16,417 nucleotides of DNA from an uncultured Collinsella sp. (GTDB taxonomy: Bacteria > Actinomycetota > Coriobacteriia > Coriobacteriales > Coriobacteriaceae). Both the position numbers and the translations under genes were made by a program. Under the pieces are notes generated by a model. It worked only from the letters and a program-made list of their open reading frames with translations, had not been told where the DNA came from and did no database searches. The stretch covers positions 1 through 16,417 of the forward strand of contig CAADVE010000120.1 of the NCBI GenBank assembly GCA_900752425.1, written 5' to 3'. Below, in pieces: positions 5,460-13,047 of this stretch (position 1 is the stretch's first letter; each line of letters opens with the position of its first letter).

Positions 5460-6382
5460 TGGGTACCGTGAACATGGCCGTCGATTTCGGCGGCGTCAAG
5501 ATGCAGAACCCCATCAACACCGCAGCCGGTACCTTTGGTTACGGTTGGCAGTTCCAGAACTTCTTTGATGTTTCCCAGCTGGGCGCCATTACCACCAAGG
5601 GTTGCGCTGCCGAGCCCTGGCCCGGCAACCCCGCGCCCCGCATGGCCGAGATTCCCGGCGGTATGATCAACTCCGTGGGCCTTCAGAACCCCGGCGTGGC
5701 TGCCTTTGCCCGCGATTCCGGTCCGTGGCTCGAACAGCTGTCCAAGGACGGCTGCCAGGTCATCTGTCAGGTTGCCGGCCACTCCGTTGACGAGTTTGTC
5801 CGCGCGCTCGAGATGTATGTCGAGCTGTGCCCCTGGGCTGCCGGCTACGAGATCAACGTGAGCTGCCCCAATATTGCCGCCGGCGGTGCCGCCATGGGCT
5901 CCACGCCCGAGGGCGCCTCTTCCGTTATGGCTGCCTGCCGCAAAGTGACCGATAAGCCGCTGTTCGTGAAGATGGCGCCGGTCAACGTCGCCGAGATCGC
6001 CAAGGCCCTCGAGGCTGCCGGCGCCGACGGCCTTTCGGTTATCAACTCCATTCAGGGCATGGCCATCGACGTCCATACCCGCAAGTCCCGCGTGGCAAAG
6101 CCCAAGGGCGGCCTTTCGGGCCCGCTGTGCCACCACATCGCCGTGCGCATGGTCTGGGAGGTTGCCCAGGCCGTCGATATCCCCATCAACGGTGTCGGCG
6201 GTGTCATGACCGGCGAGGATGCGGCTGAGTTTATCCTGGCCGGTGCCACCTGCGTGTCGGTCGGCATGGCCAACTTCGTCGATCCGTGCGCCTCGCTCAA
6301 GATCGCGCATGAGCTCGAGGCCTGGGCCGAGTCCCAGGGCGTAAAGGACATCAACGAGCTGGTAGGTGCTTTCGAATGCTAG
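5459..6382 (+). CDS. pyrD: Dihydroorotate dehydrogenase B (NAD+), catalytic subunit
   Basis: A 307-residue FMN-binding TIM-barrel protein oxidising dihydroorotate to orotate. Substrate and FMN motifs are MQNPINTAAGTFGYG, NSVGLQNPG and EINVSCPNI, with the class 1 catalytic cysteine at about residue 136. These are followed by FVKMAPV, GLSVINS, GGLSGP and INGVGGVMTGEDAAEFILAG. The pyrK gene beside it and the cysteine in place of serine make it class 1B. GTG 5459 shares its first base with the pyrK stop (TAGTG), with AGGTGG upstream, suggesting translational coupling. GTG 5468 and ATG 5474 are also possible, and the last would start MAVDFGGVKMQNPI like many homologues, so the exact start is uncertain by five codons. 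Confidence 0.93.
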   Translation: MGTVNMAVDFGGVKMQNPINTAAGTFGYGWQFQNFFDVSQLGAITTKGCAAEPWPGNPAPRMAEIPGGMINSVGLQNPGVAAFARDSGPWLEQLSKDGCQVICQVAGHSVDEFVRALEMYVELCPWAAGYEINVSCPNIAAGGAAMGSTPEGASSVMAACRKVTDKPLFVKMAPVNVAEIAKALEAAGADGLSVINSIQGMAIDVHTRKSRVAKPKGGLSGPLCHHIAVRMVWEVAQAVDIPINGVGGVMTGEDAAEFILAGATCVSVGMANFVDPCASLKIAHELEAWAESQGVKDINELVGAFEC

Positions 6383-7092
6383 AGACCGATGCCCGCGACC
6401 GCGTAATCGTCGCCCTCGACTGCGATCGTGAGCGTGCGCTCGAGCTCGCCCACGAGCTTTCGGGTCATGCCGCCTGGTTCAAGGTTGGCATGACGCTCTA
6501 TTACGCTGAGGGCCCCGAGATCGTCAAGACCTTTAAGGACCTGGGCTTTAAGGTCTTCCTTGACCTTAAGTTCCATGACATTCCGCATCAGGTTCGCGGT
6601 GCCGCCCGTTCGGCCTCGCTTGCCGGTGCCGACCTGCTCTCGGTTCACGGTTTGGGTTCGGGCGCCATGCTCGCTGCCTGCCGCGAGGGTGCCGAGGAGG
6701 CGCGCGAGGACCGCGCCAAGCTCGTTGCCATCACCGTGCTCACGAGCATGAATCAGGATGCCTTGAGCGAGATCGGCGTCGAGTCGCCCGTGGCCGAGGA
6801 GGCCGCCCGCCTGGCAAAGCTCGCTCAGGCCAACGGCATCGATGGCATCGTGTGCTCGCCGATGGAGGCTCACGACATGCGTGAGCTGCTGGGCCCTGAT
6901 GCCCTGATCGTGACTCCGGGTGTGCGTCCGGTGGGTGCCGCCTTAGGCGACCAGTCCCGCGTGGCGACGCCTTCCCAGGCTATCGAGCGTGGCGCAAGCC
7001 ACATTGTGGTGGGCCGTCCCATCACCGGCGCCGACGATCCGGTTGCCGCCTTTGACGCCATTGTCGCTGAGCTGGTCGAAAACGTCGCGTAA
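6376..7092 (+). CDS. pyrF: Orotidine 5'-phosphate decarboxylase
   Basis: A 238-residue OMP decarboxylase that converts OMP to UMP, the last step of the pathway. Signature sites are VIVALDCD (about 10-17), FKVG with K36, the catalytic LDLKFHDIPHQV with D63, K65 and D68, LSVHGLGS, and the phosphate-binding VTPGVRP and GASHIVVGRPIT. Length is typical of the short bacterial PyrF group. ATG 6376 overlaps the pyrD stop by 7 nt (ATGCTAG) and has GGTAGGTG about 8 nt upstream. pyrE, needed to make OMP from orotate, is not in this window, nor are carA and carB, so the operon here covers only part of the pathway. Confidence 0.96.
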   Translation: MLETDARDRVIVALDCDRERALELAHELSGHAAWFKVGMTLYYAEGPEIVKTFKDLGFKVFLDLKFHDIPHQVRGAARSASLAGADLLSVHGLGSGAMLAACREGAEEAREDRAKLVAITVLTSMNQDALSEIGVESPVAEEAARLAKLAQANGIDGIVCSPMEAHDMRELLGPDALIVTPGVRPVGAALGDQSRVATPSQAIERGASHIVVGRPITGADDPVAAFDAIVAELVENVA

Positions 7093-7137
7093 AAGATTCC
7101 CCTAAGTCACCACTTTTGGGTCTCATTAGCACAAAAT

Positions 7138-7199
7138 AGCCCCTGTGCCTGCGTAAACTTTCCCATCCTTTGTGTGGAATCGCAGGTCAGGGGCTTAAC
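7138..7199 (+). terminator. Long stem-loop downstream of pyrF, probable end of the pyr operon
   Basis: AGCCCCTG (7138-7145) plus CCTGCG (7148-7153) pair with CGCAGG (7181-7186) plus CAGGGGCT (7188-7195): 14 pairs with a small internal bulge and a 27-nt loop. What follows is TAACTTT, not a solid T run, so termination here may be weak or need help. A second small imperfect hairpin (CCC..AAGT/ACTT..GGG, 7100-7120) precedes it. No other terminator is seen before mihF. Confidence 0.5.
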
Positions 7200-7258
7200 T
7201 TTGGGCGCAGTATATTGCACTTTTTGCGGGTATCGTCTAACCTATGGAGCCGCGATTG

Positions 7259-7290
7259 GGCATTTTGTACGTTCTACGTGCTAAAATGCC
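7259..7290 (+). promoter_or_regulatory. mihF promoter enclosed in a dyad operator
   Basis: The extended -10 TGCTAAAAT (7279-7287) predicts a start near 7294 and a leader of about 38 nt. It lies within a dyad: GGCATTTT (7259-7266) and AAAATGCC (7283-7290) are perfect inverted arms, and inside them ACGT-TCT-ACGT (7269-7279) is a second symmetric pair. Because the dyad overlaps the -10 and spacer and is not transcribed, it looks like a repressor site in DNA rather than an RNA hairpin. Confidence 0.5.
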
Positions 7291-7331
7291 AATTATTGAA
7301 TCAGATATAACCCAACTATTTGGAGGTACGA

Positions 7332-7640
7332 ATGGCACTCCCTCAGCTTACCGATGAGCAGCGCAAGCAGGCTCTTGAGAAGGCTGCTGCCGCACGTCAC
7401 GCCCGCGCTGAGCTTCGCGAGCAGATCAAGAAGGGCGAGAAGTCCCTCGAGTCCGTGCTCAACTCCGATGACCCCATCGCTTCCCGCATGAAGGTTTCCA
7501 CCCTCATCGAGTCTCTTCCTGGTTATGGCAAGGCCAAGGCCGCCAAGATCATGGAGGAGCTCGGTATCTCCGCTACCCGTCGCGTCCAGGGCCTCGGCGT
7601 CCGTCAGCGCGAGCAGCTCCTCGAGCAGCTGACCAAATAA
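7332..7640 (+). CDS. mihF: Actinobacterial-type integration host factor (mIHF)
   Basis: A 102-residue nucleoid-associated DNA-binding protein, the usual mIHF length (about 105). The N-terminal helix is rich in Ala, Arg and Lys (EQRKQALEKAAAARHARAEL). The C-terminal S13-like helix-two-turn-helix reads LPGYGKAKAAKIMEELGI then TRRVQGLGVRQREQLLEQL, carrying the conserved PGxGKxxAxxIMEExGI and RRxxGLGxxQ motifs. It is unrelated to the E. coli IHF alpha/beta pair. In mycobacteria it is essential and compacts DNA. ATG 7332 follows GGAGG (7322-7326) at 5 nt. Placement directly before gmk and rpoZ is the standard actinobacterial arrangement and supports both the call and the phylum. Confidence 0.93.
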   Translation: MALPQLTDEQRKQALEKAAAARHARAELREQIKKGEKSLESVLNSDDPIASRMKVSTLIESLPGYGKAKAAKIMEELGISATRRVQGLGVRQREQLLEQLTK

Positions 7641-8210
7641 GTGAGCGCTCAGGATTCCAAGCTCTTTGTGATTTCTGGACCGTCAGGCGCAGGCAAGGGT
7701 ACGCTCGTCACTCGTGTGCGCGAGCGCCGCTCGAACCTGGGCCTGACGGTTTCGGCTACCACGCGAGCACCACGCAAAGGTGAGGTCGACGGCGTCAACT
7801 ACTTTTTTCTGACGCGCGAGGAGTTCGACCGCCGCGTGGCAAACGGTGAGTTTGTTGAGTGGGCCGAGGTCCACGGTAACTGCTACGGCACGTTGGTGAG
7901 CGAGGTCACATCCAAGCTCGCCTCTGGCGCATCTCTGATTTTGGAGATCGATGTCCAGGGCGCCCTGCAGGTGAAGGAGCGTTTCCCCGAGGCCGTGCTG
8001 ATCTTTATCAAGCCGCCTTCGCTTGAGGTGCTCCGCGAGCGTCTAGTCGGGCGCGGTACCGAGACGCCCGAGACGATTGAGCTGCGTATGGCAAACGCCG
8101 CCGATGAGCTTGCCCTTGCCGACCGCTACGACGACGTCGTGGTTAATGACGATCTCGACCGCGCGACCGATGAGCTCGTTCGCGTTCTCGATATGCATGA
8201 AAGGATCTGA
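7641..8210 (+). CDS. gmk: Guanylate kinase
   Basis: A 189-residue P-loop kinase converting GMP (or dGMP) and ATP to GDP. The Walker A motif is GPSGAGKGT (residues 13-21). The GMP-binding region is SATTRAPRKGEVDGVNYFF, with EFVEWAEVHGNCYGT, then LILEIDVQGALQVKE and the lid FIKPPSLEVLRERLVGRGT. It is slightly shorter than the usual 200-210 because the C-terminal helix is trimmed. The start is a GTG that abuts the mihF TAA with no gap and no separate strong ribosome site, so translation is probably coupled to mihF. Confidence 0.95.
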   Translation: MSAQDSKLFVISGPSGAGKGTLVTRVRERRSNLGLTVSATTRAPRKGEVDGVNYFFLTREEFDRRVANGEFVEWAEVHGNCYGTLVSEVTSKLASGASLILEIDVQGALQVKERFPEAVLIFIKPPSLEVLRERLVGRGTETPETIELRMANAADELALADRYDDVVVNDDLDRATDELVRVLDMHERI

Positions 8211-8215
8211 GGTCC

Positions 8216-8497
8216 GTGTCCGTTGTAAAGCCTTGCATTGACGATCTTCTGGAGAAGACCGATCACAACCGCTTCCTGCTCGCTTCGCTTGCCTCCAAGC
8301 GCGCCTGCGACATTAACAGCATGCTGCGTGGCCAGCACAACCGCGTGCTTGCCGTCCAGGATGTCGATGACATCACCATCGGGCTTTCCGGTGCCGATAC
8401 CATTTCGATGGCTATGGACGAGATTGTCGACGGCGACATCTCCTACGACGAGGCCCGTTACGAGAAGGCGCTCGGCCACAAGGTTGCTGAAGCCTAA
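8216..8497 (+). CDS. rpoZ: DNA-directed RNA polymerase omega subunit
   Basis: A 93-residue omega subunit, which aids assembly of the beta-prime subunit into RNA polymerase. The family core is HNRFLLASLASKRACDINSM followed by LRG, then a variable acidic C-terminal half (VDDITIGLSGADTISMAMDE). Position straight after gmk is highly conserved. GTG 8216 is five nt after the gmk stop, with TGAGG (8208-8212) overlapping that stop and AAGGAT slightly upstream. Its sequence is divergent, so the context carries part of the weight. Confidence 0.88.
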   Translation: MSVVKPCIDDLLEKTDHNRFLLASLASKRACDINSMLRGQHNRVLAVQDVDDITIGLSGADTISMAMDEIVDGDISYDEARYEKALGHKVAEA

Positions 8498-9742
8498 ATG
8501 GCGGCTCGCGTCTGCCTGGTCCACTATCACGAGGTTGGACTGAAGGGTAAGAACCGCGCACATTTTGAGCATATCCTCATGGATAACATCAAGGCGGCCT
8601 TGGCCGCCTTTTCCGTGAATGCCGTGTCTCGAATTTCCGGCTATATCCTCGTGACCTTTAACGAGCATCAGGCCGACGAGGCGGCGCGTGTCATTCGCAC
8701 CGTTCCCGGCGTTGCTCGCGTTTCTTTGGCGTATCACACCAATCGCGACCCTCAGGAGTACTGTGCCGCCGCCGTGAAGGCGCTGCGCGAGTTTGGTTCC
8801 TTCGATTCGTTTAAGGTGCACGCCAAGCGCTCCAATACCGACTATGAGCTCACCTCGATTGACATCAATCGTCAGGTGGGCGAGGTGCTGTGCGAGGCCT
8901 TCCCCGATAAAAAGGTTCAAATGCACGACCCCGATGCGATGGTGCACGTACTGGTGGTCCAGGGTAGCGTTTATGTGTACGCGCGCTCCGAGCGCGGCGT
9001 GGGCGGTCTGCCGGTGGGTTCTGCCGGCAAGGTCGTGACGCTGCTGTCGTCGGGTATCGATTCTCCGGTGGCGACCTGGATGCTCGCGCGTCGCGGCGCG
9101 GTGTGCGTGCCGGTACATTTCTCTGGTCGTCCGCAGACGCCCGATACGAGCGAGTATTTGGTGCAGGACATCATCCGTGCGCTTGAGCCGGGTGTCCAGA
9201 TCGGCCGCCTGTACGTGGTGCCGTTTGGCGACTGCCAGCGTGAGATTTCGGTCACCTGTCCCAGCAATCTGCGCGTGATCATGTATCGCCGCATTATGTA
9301 TTCGGTTGCCGAGCGCATTGCACACATCGAGGGCGCCAAGGCCATCGTTACGGGCGAATCGCTTGGGCAGGTTGCCTCCCAAACGCTTGAGAACATCATG
9401 GCCGTCAACGAGGCCGTGAAGATCCCCGTGTTCCGCCCTCTCATCGGTTCGGACAAGCAGGAGATCATCGCGCGCGCCGAGGAGATCGGTACGTTCGATA
9501 TCTCGACTGAGGCCGCTCCCGACTGCTGCACGCTGTTTATGCCGCGCCGTCCCGAGACGCACGCTAAACTCGATGCCGTGCATGAGGCCTGGGAGTTGTT
9601 CGATCACGAGGAGATGATCGAGCGCCTGCTCAAGCAGACCGAGTACATCGACGTCGAGAGCAACACGTATAAGGCTCCTAAGACCTTAAAACGCAAACAT
9701 TCGGAGCTTGCTCCGCGTGAGATTTACCAAGATCACGAGTAA
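8498..9742 (+). CDS. thiI: tRNA uracil 4-sulfurtransferase ThiI (no rhodanese domain)
   Basis: A 414-residue enzyme that adenylates and thiolates U8 of tRNA to 4-thiouridine, and in many bacteria supplies sulfur for the thiamine thiazole. The N-terminal ferredoxin-like and THUMP region begins VCLVHYHEVGLKGKNRAHFE. The PP-loop LLSSGIDSPVATWM lies near residues 181-194, followed by FSGRPQT, VTGESLGQVASQTL and FRPLIGSDKQEI. The cysteine motif PDCCTLFMP is near residues 340-348. It lacks the roughly 100-residue C-terminal rhodanese domain of E. coli ThiI, as in Bacillus, so a cysteine desulfurase elsewhere should deliver sulfur. ATG 8498 directly abuts the rpoZ TAA, implying coupling. It is last in the mihF-gmk-rpoZ-thiI unit. 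Confidence 0.94.
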   Translation: MAARVCLVHYHEVGLKGKNRAHFEHILMDNIKAALAAFSVNAVSRISGYILVTFNEHQADEAARVIRTVPGVARVSLAYHTNRDPQEYCAAAVKALREFGSFDSFKVHAKRSNTDYELTSIDINRQVGEVLCEAFPDKKVQMHDPDAMVHVLVVQGSVYVYARSERGVGGLPVGSAGKVVTLLSSGIDSPVATWMLARRGAVCVPVHFSGRPQTPDTSEYLVQDIIRALEPGVQIGRLYVVPFGDCQREISVTCPSNLRVIMYRRIMYSVAERIAHIEGAKAIVTGESLGQVASQTLENIMAVNEAVKIPVFRPLIGSDKQEIIARAEEIGTFDISTEAAPDCCTLFMPRRPETHAKLDAVHEAWELFDHEEMIERLLKQTEYIDVESNTYKAPKTLKRKHSELAPREIYQDHE

Positions 9743-9752
9743 TTTTGTGCAT

Positions 9753-9786
9753 AGACCGACGATGCGCCTGCATAGTCGGTCTTTTG
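9753..9786 (+). terminator. Rho-independent terminator after thiI
   Basis: AGACCGAC (9753-9760) pairs perfectly with GTCGGTCT (9775-9782), with ATGC/GCAT extending the stem inside, followed by TTTTGCT. It lies 10 nt past the thiI stop and ends the mihF-gmk-rpoZ-thiI transcript. Confidence 0.85.
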
Positions 9787-9863
9787 CTATCTGGGCATTT
9801 TGCGGCTAAGTGTTCATTTGCTGACGTGTGCCTGAATAAATGGACAGATTTGTGCAAGGTTTT

Positions 9864-9898
9864 GGTCGGTTTTTGGTTTGACCGCTAAAACCGGTTTT
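9864..9898. promoter_or_regulatory. Palindromic region upstream of comEA
   Basis: AAAACCGGTTTT (9887-9898) is a perfect 12-bp palindrome, preceded by GGTC/GACC arms (9864-9867 and 9880-9883) and repeated GGTTTT words. It lies 58-92 bp before comEA in an otherwise featureless 170-bp gap and may be a regulatory site. I could not assign a convincing -35/-10 pair for comEA. Confidence 0.3.
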
Positions 9899-9955
9899 GG
9901 AGCGTGGCTGTTGCGGAGCTCCCTTCCTGACACGATGGTGTTGGGAGGTTTTGCT

Positions 9956-10669
9956 ATGGCGCAGCGCGAACAACACGAACGAGTCAAACGGATGGACCGC
10001 TTGGCGGACAAGCTGTTCGGTCATAAGGCAGTGGTGATGGCGATACTGGTCGTCATTGCGATGGCGAGTGGACTGGCGATGGTGAACCTTGGCGGCGGTG
10101 CCGGTGGCGTGTCGTTTGAGCGCACTGATGGTTCGGGCTCGTTGGCGGAGCCGGGATCCGGCGATGCCTCGAGCGGAAAGACACCCGAAGGCTCTTCGAC
10201 TAAGGCTTCTGCCGCGGCAGAGGTCTATGTCGATGTCGATGGCGCCGTTGTGTCGCCCGGTGTATACAGGCTCAAAGACGGGGCACGGGTATCCCAGGCG
10301 ATCGATGCCGCCGGCGGGCTGGGGCCCGAGGCTGACGTTACGGGGCTTAATCGGGCATCTAAGGTCACTGATGGACAAAAAATCCATGTTCCAACGGTAG
10401 GGGAGCAGCAGGCGTCTATTGCGGAAGCCGGTGTTGATGGTGGGGCTTCCACATCATCGGGCGTGAGTGGCGCAACAGGCCTAGTAAACATCAATACGGC
10501 AAGCGCGGTAGAGCTGCAGACGCTCTCGGGCATCGGTCCCTCCATGGCCCAGTCGATTATCGATGAACGGACAAAGAACGGTGCTTTTGCCTCGGTTGAC
10601 GATCTGATGCGTGTGTCGGGAATCGGCGAGAAGAAGCTTGCCAAAATTAAAGATTGCATCTGCGTATGA
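9956..10669 (+). CDS. comEA: Competence protein ComEA (SLBB plus helix-hairpin-helix DNA receptor)
   Basis: A 237-residue membrane-anchored DNA-binding protein of the DNA uptake machinery. A short charged cytoplasmic start (MAQREQHERVKRMDRLADKL) is followed by one membrane segment at about 26-46 (VVMAILVVIAMASGLAM). A Gly/Ser-rich linker then leads to an SLBB domain (VYVDVDGAVVSPGVYRLKDG through VTDGQKIHVP, about 92-150). A second low-complexity linker ends in the C-terminal HhH domain, VNINTASAVELQTLSGIGPS and VDDLMRVSGIGEKKLAKI, the two hairpins that bind DNA backbone. ATG 9956 is chosen because GGGAGG lies 7 nt upstream; the frame extends back to 9878 without a ribosome site. Its stop overlaps the comEC start (ATGA), the normal pairing. 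Whether the cell is naturally transformable cannot be told from these two genes. Confidence 0.93.
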   Translation: MAQREQHERVKRMDRLADKLFGHKAVVMAILVVIAMASGLAMVNLGGGAGGVSFERTDGSGSLAEPGSGDASSGKTPEGSSTKASAAAEVYVDVDGAVVSPGVYRLKDGARVSQAIDAAGGLGPEADVTGLNRASKVTDGQKIHVPTVGEQQASIAEAGVDGGASTSSGVSGATGLVNINTASAVELQTLSGIGPSMAQSIIDERTKNGAFASVDDLMRVSGIGEKKLAKIKDCICV

Positions 10670-12969
10670 GTGCGACCGAGCGCGAGCATGTGATGCCTCC
10701 GCGGCCCCTGATACCGTGGACGATGGCCTTGTGTGCCGGCATGTGCATGAGCTGCGCCTTGGTGCTCAACGTGGCCGCTGATGCGCTGCTGAGGGAGCGG
10801 GCGCCGGCGGTCGGGCTGCTATGGGCCATTCCCGTTGCGGCGGCGGTATTCGTTGTGCTGGCTCAATCTTGTGCGCGGCTTGCCCCTTTGAAGCGGTGGT
10901 TGTATGCCGCGTCCGTCGGTCTCGTGGCGGGAGCGGTCGTCTCGGCGTGGTGGGCTGTGGGTGCGCTCAGCGCCTCGAAGGCGCTCGACGGTCGAGCGGC
11001 AAGCGGCCTCGAGTTTATCGTGCAGGGCGATCCATCCATAAACGACGACGTGTATTCCTATACCTGCGAGGCACGCGCGGACGGTAAGAACTTGGCAACG
11101 GTTCGCCTATCGTGCGACCGCGAGCTCAAGGTCGGGGCGCACGTGCGTGTTATCGGTCGCGTTTCACGTTTTGAGAACGATGCGTATGGACGATCGCGCG
11201 TGCTCCGAGGCGAGGTGCGCAAGGTTAAAGTCGTTCGGATTGTGTCGGCCGATGAGGGCTCTCCGGGACCGCTGCTTCGGCTGCGAAATGGGCTGCTTGC
11301 GTCCATCGCGCCTGCGACCGACCCGGCGCGTGCACTCATAGCCGGTGTCGTCTGCGGTCGTTCGGCCGAACTGCGCGCCCAGCCGGCGGGCGACTGGTTT
11401 TCGGTGACGGGAACGGCGCATCTTATAGCCGTCTCCGGCAGCCATTTGGCTATCGTGGGATTTGTAATCGAGGGTGTATTGCAAAAGACTCGCTGCTCAC
11501 GTGGTGTTCAGCGGGCGATATTGGCGATGGCGCTTGTGGGCTACACTGCCTTTACGGGCGCGTCTCCCTCGGCCGTGCGCGCGTGCTACATGGTGTTCGC
11601 GACGCTTGTCGTAAACGGCGCGGGGCGTCGCCGGCACGGCGCATCGGCACTCTTCGTAACCATGTCCATCTTTGTGCTACTGCGGCCGACGGTGCTGTTC
11701 GAGATGGGCTTTCAGCTTTCATGTGCCAGCGTCTTAGCCATTCTGTGCTTTTGCCCCTATGCGACCTACGCTTTGGGTGAGCTGGGTGTGCCATCGGGCG
11801 TTGCCAACATACTTTCCGTCACGCTGTGCTCGCAACTGGCAACACTTCCCATTACCATTCCTGCCTTCGATACGTTCTCGCTCATTGCTCCGCTGGCAAA
11901 TGCAGTCATCGGTCCGGTGGTGAGCGTACTGCTCGCTGTGTCGATCGTGCTGGTTCCCTTTTCGCTCGTGGGACCGTTGCGGACTTGGGCGCTCGTTGTG
12001 CCCATGATTGCCGCCCGTTGCGCGCTGTTCTTCGAGCAGCTGTTTGCCGCCGTGCCTGGTGCATCTGTGAGTGTGCCGCCCGAAAGCATGTGGATTTACC
12101 TAGTGCCGTGTTTGCTGGCGGTTCTGTTGGTCTGGTGGCCGCGTCCCCGTGCACGTCCTATGGCGGTGGGGCTTGCATGCCTGGTGCTCTTGGCTGCGAT
12201 TCCGTACGTCTACTGGGATCGATTCGCTCCGCCTTCGGTGACGGTGCTCGATGTGGGCCAGGCGGATGCGATTCTTATCCGCCAGGGCGACGCATTAGCA
12301 CTCGTCGACTGCGGGCTCGATGGGCGCGTGGTAGCGGCGTTGGTTCGCAATAACGTGCACCATATCGATGCCGTCTTTGTGACGCATTGGGATGAGGATC
12401 ACTGGGGTGGTCTACCTGCCGTGCTCGAACAGTTTTCGGTCGGAACGATTGCCGTGGCGGCGGATGCGTTGGAGGATGCTCCTGCCGAGGTATTGAATCG
12501 ACCTGGCGTTGAGTATCGGCAGGTGCGCCGTGGGGATACGGTCGACATCGGCTCATTTTGTGCCCGCGTGATGTGGCCGTTCGAGTCCGTAGATGGCGAG
12601 GGAAATGAGGACTCGCTTGTCCTGCTACTCTCTTATGTTCAGGAAGGCAAGAGCCTGCGTATGCTCCTCACTGGTGATGCCGAGCTCGACCAAGAACGGG
12701 AATTCGTGCAGGAGGTGGGGGATATCGATGTACTTAAACTTGGGCATCACGGCTCTAAGGTTTCAGTCGATGGTGAGTTGCTGGACGTCTTGAAGCCTGA
12801 GCTTTCCCTCGCGAGCGCGGGCGAGGGGAATCGATACGGCCATCCGTCCGATGCCTGCATCGATGTCGTTAAGGAAGCGGGCGGTGTGTTCGCGTGCACT
12901 ATCGAACACGGCGATATCACCATCACGCCGACCGCGAAGGGCTTTACGATGCGATGCCAGCGACCGTGA
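10666..12969 (+). CDS. comEC: DNA internalization channel ComEC/Rec2
   Basis: A 767-residue polytopic membrane protein that carries single-stranded DNA across the membrane. An N-terminal membrane pair (about 15-105) is followed by a soluble OB-like DUF4131 region. The Competence domain begins near the hallmark LIAVSGSHLAIVGFVIEGVL and has several hydrophobic helices to about residue 520. The C-terminal metallo-beta-lactamase-like nuclease domain starts at VTVLDVGQADAILI. Its metal motif is intact as THWDEDHWGG (about 573-582), with LLTGDAE and LKLGHHGSK further on, so it may be nuclease-competent. All three parts are present, so it looks full length. ATG 10666 overlaps the comEA stop by 4 nt (ATGA), giving translational coupling; ATG 10693 is a weaker alternative. 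GC-rich with more mixed codon use than the pyr genes. Confidence 0.94.
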   Translation: MSATEREHVMPPRPLIPWTMALCAGMCMSCALVLNVAADALLRERAPAVGLLWAIPVAAAVFVVLAQSCARLAPLKRWLYAASVGLVAGAVVSAWWAVGALSASKALDGRAASGLEFIVQGDPSINDDVYSYTCEARADGKNLATVRLSCDRELKVGAHVRVIGRVSRFENDAYGRSRVLRGEVRKVKVVRIVSADEGSPGPLLRLRNGLLASIAPATDPARALIAGVVCGRSAELRAQPAGDWFSVTGTAHLIAVSGSHLAIVGFVIEGVLQKTRCSRGVQRAILAMALVGYTAFTGASPSAVRACYMVFATLVVNGAGRRRHGASALFVTMSIFVLLRPTVLFEMGFQLSCASVLAILCFCPYATYALGELGVPSGVANILSVTLCSQLATLPITIPAFDTFSLIAPLANAVIGPVVSVLLAVSIVLVPFSLVGPLRTWALVVPMIAARCALFFEQLFAAVPGASVSVPPESMWIYLVPCLLAVLLVWWPRPRARPMAVGLACLVLLAAIPYVYWDRFAPPSVTVLDVGQADAILIRQGDALALVDCGLDGRVVAALVRNNVHHIDAVFVTHWDEDHWGGLPAVLEQFSVGTIAVAADALEDAPAEVLNRPGVEYRQVRRGDTVDIGSFCARVMWPFESVDGEGNEDSLVLLLSYVQEGKSLRMLLTGDAELDQEREFVQEVGDIDVLKLGHHGSKVSVDGELLDVLKPELSLASAGEGNRYGHPSDACIDVVKEAGGVFACTIEHGDITITPTAKGFTMRCQRP

Positions 12970-12977
12970 CGACGTCG

Positions 12978-13007
12978 TTGGCGTGTGGTGGGCCCCTGGG
13001 CTAGAAT
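12978..13007 (+). promoter_or_regulatory. holA promoter
   Basis: TTGGCG (12978-12983), 18 bp, then TAGAAT (13002-13007), in the 78-bp gap after comEC. The predicted start near 13014 gives a leader of about 34 nt. It would let holA be expressed independently of the competence genes. Confidence 0.5.
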
Positions 13008-13047
13008 GGCACGGAACGAATACGAAGGCCTGCGGGAGGGGAGCGCA

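Noticed and set aside
8126..9607. 493-codon open frame antisense to rpoZ and thiI
   Set aside because: Compositional shadow of thiI. The translation has no family resemblance and would span three sense genes.
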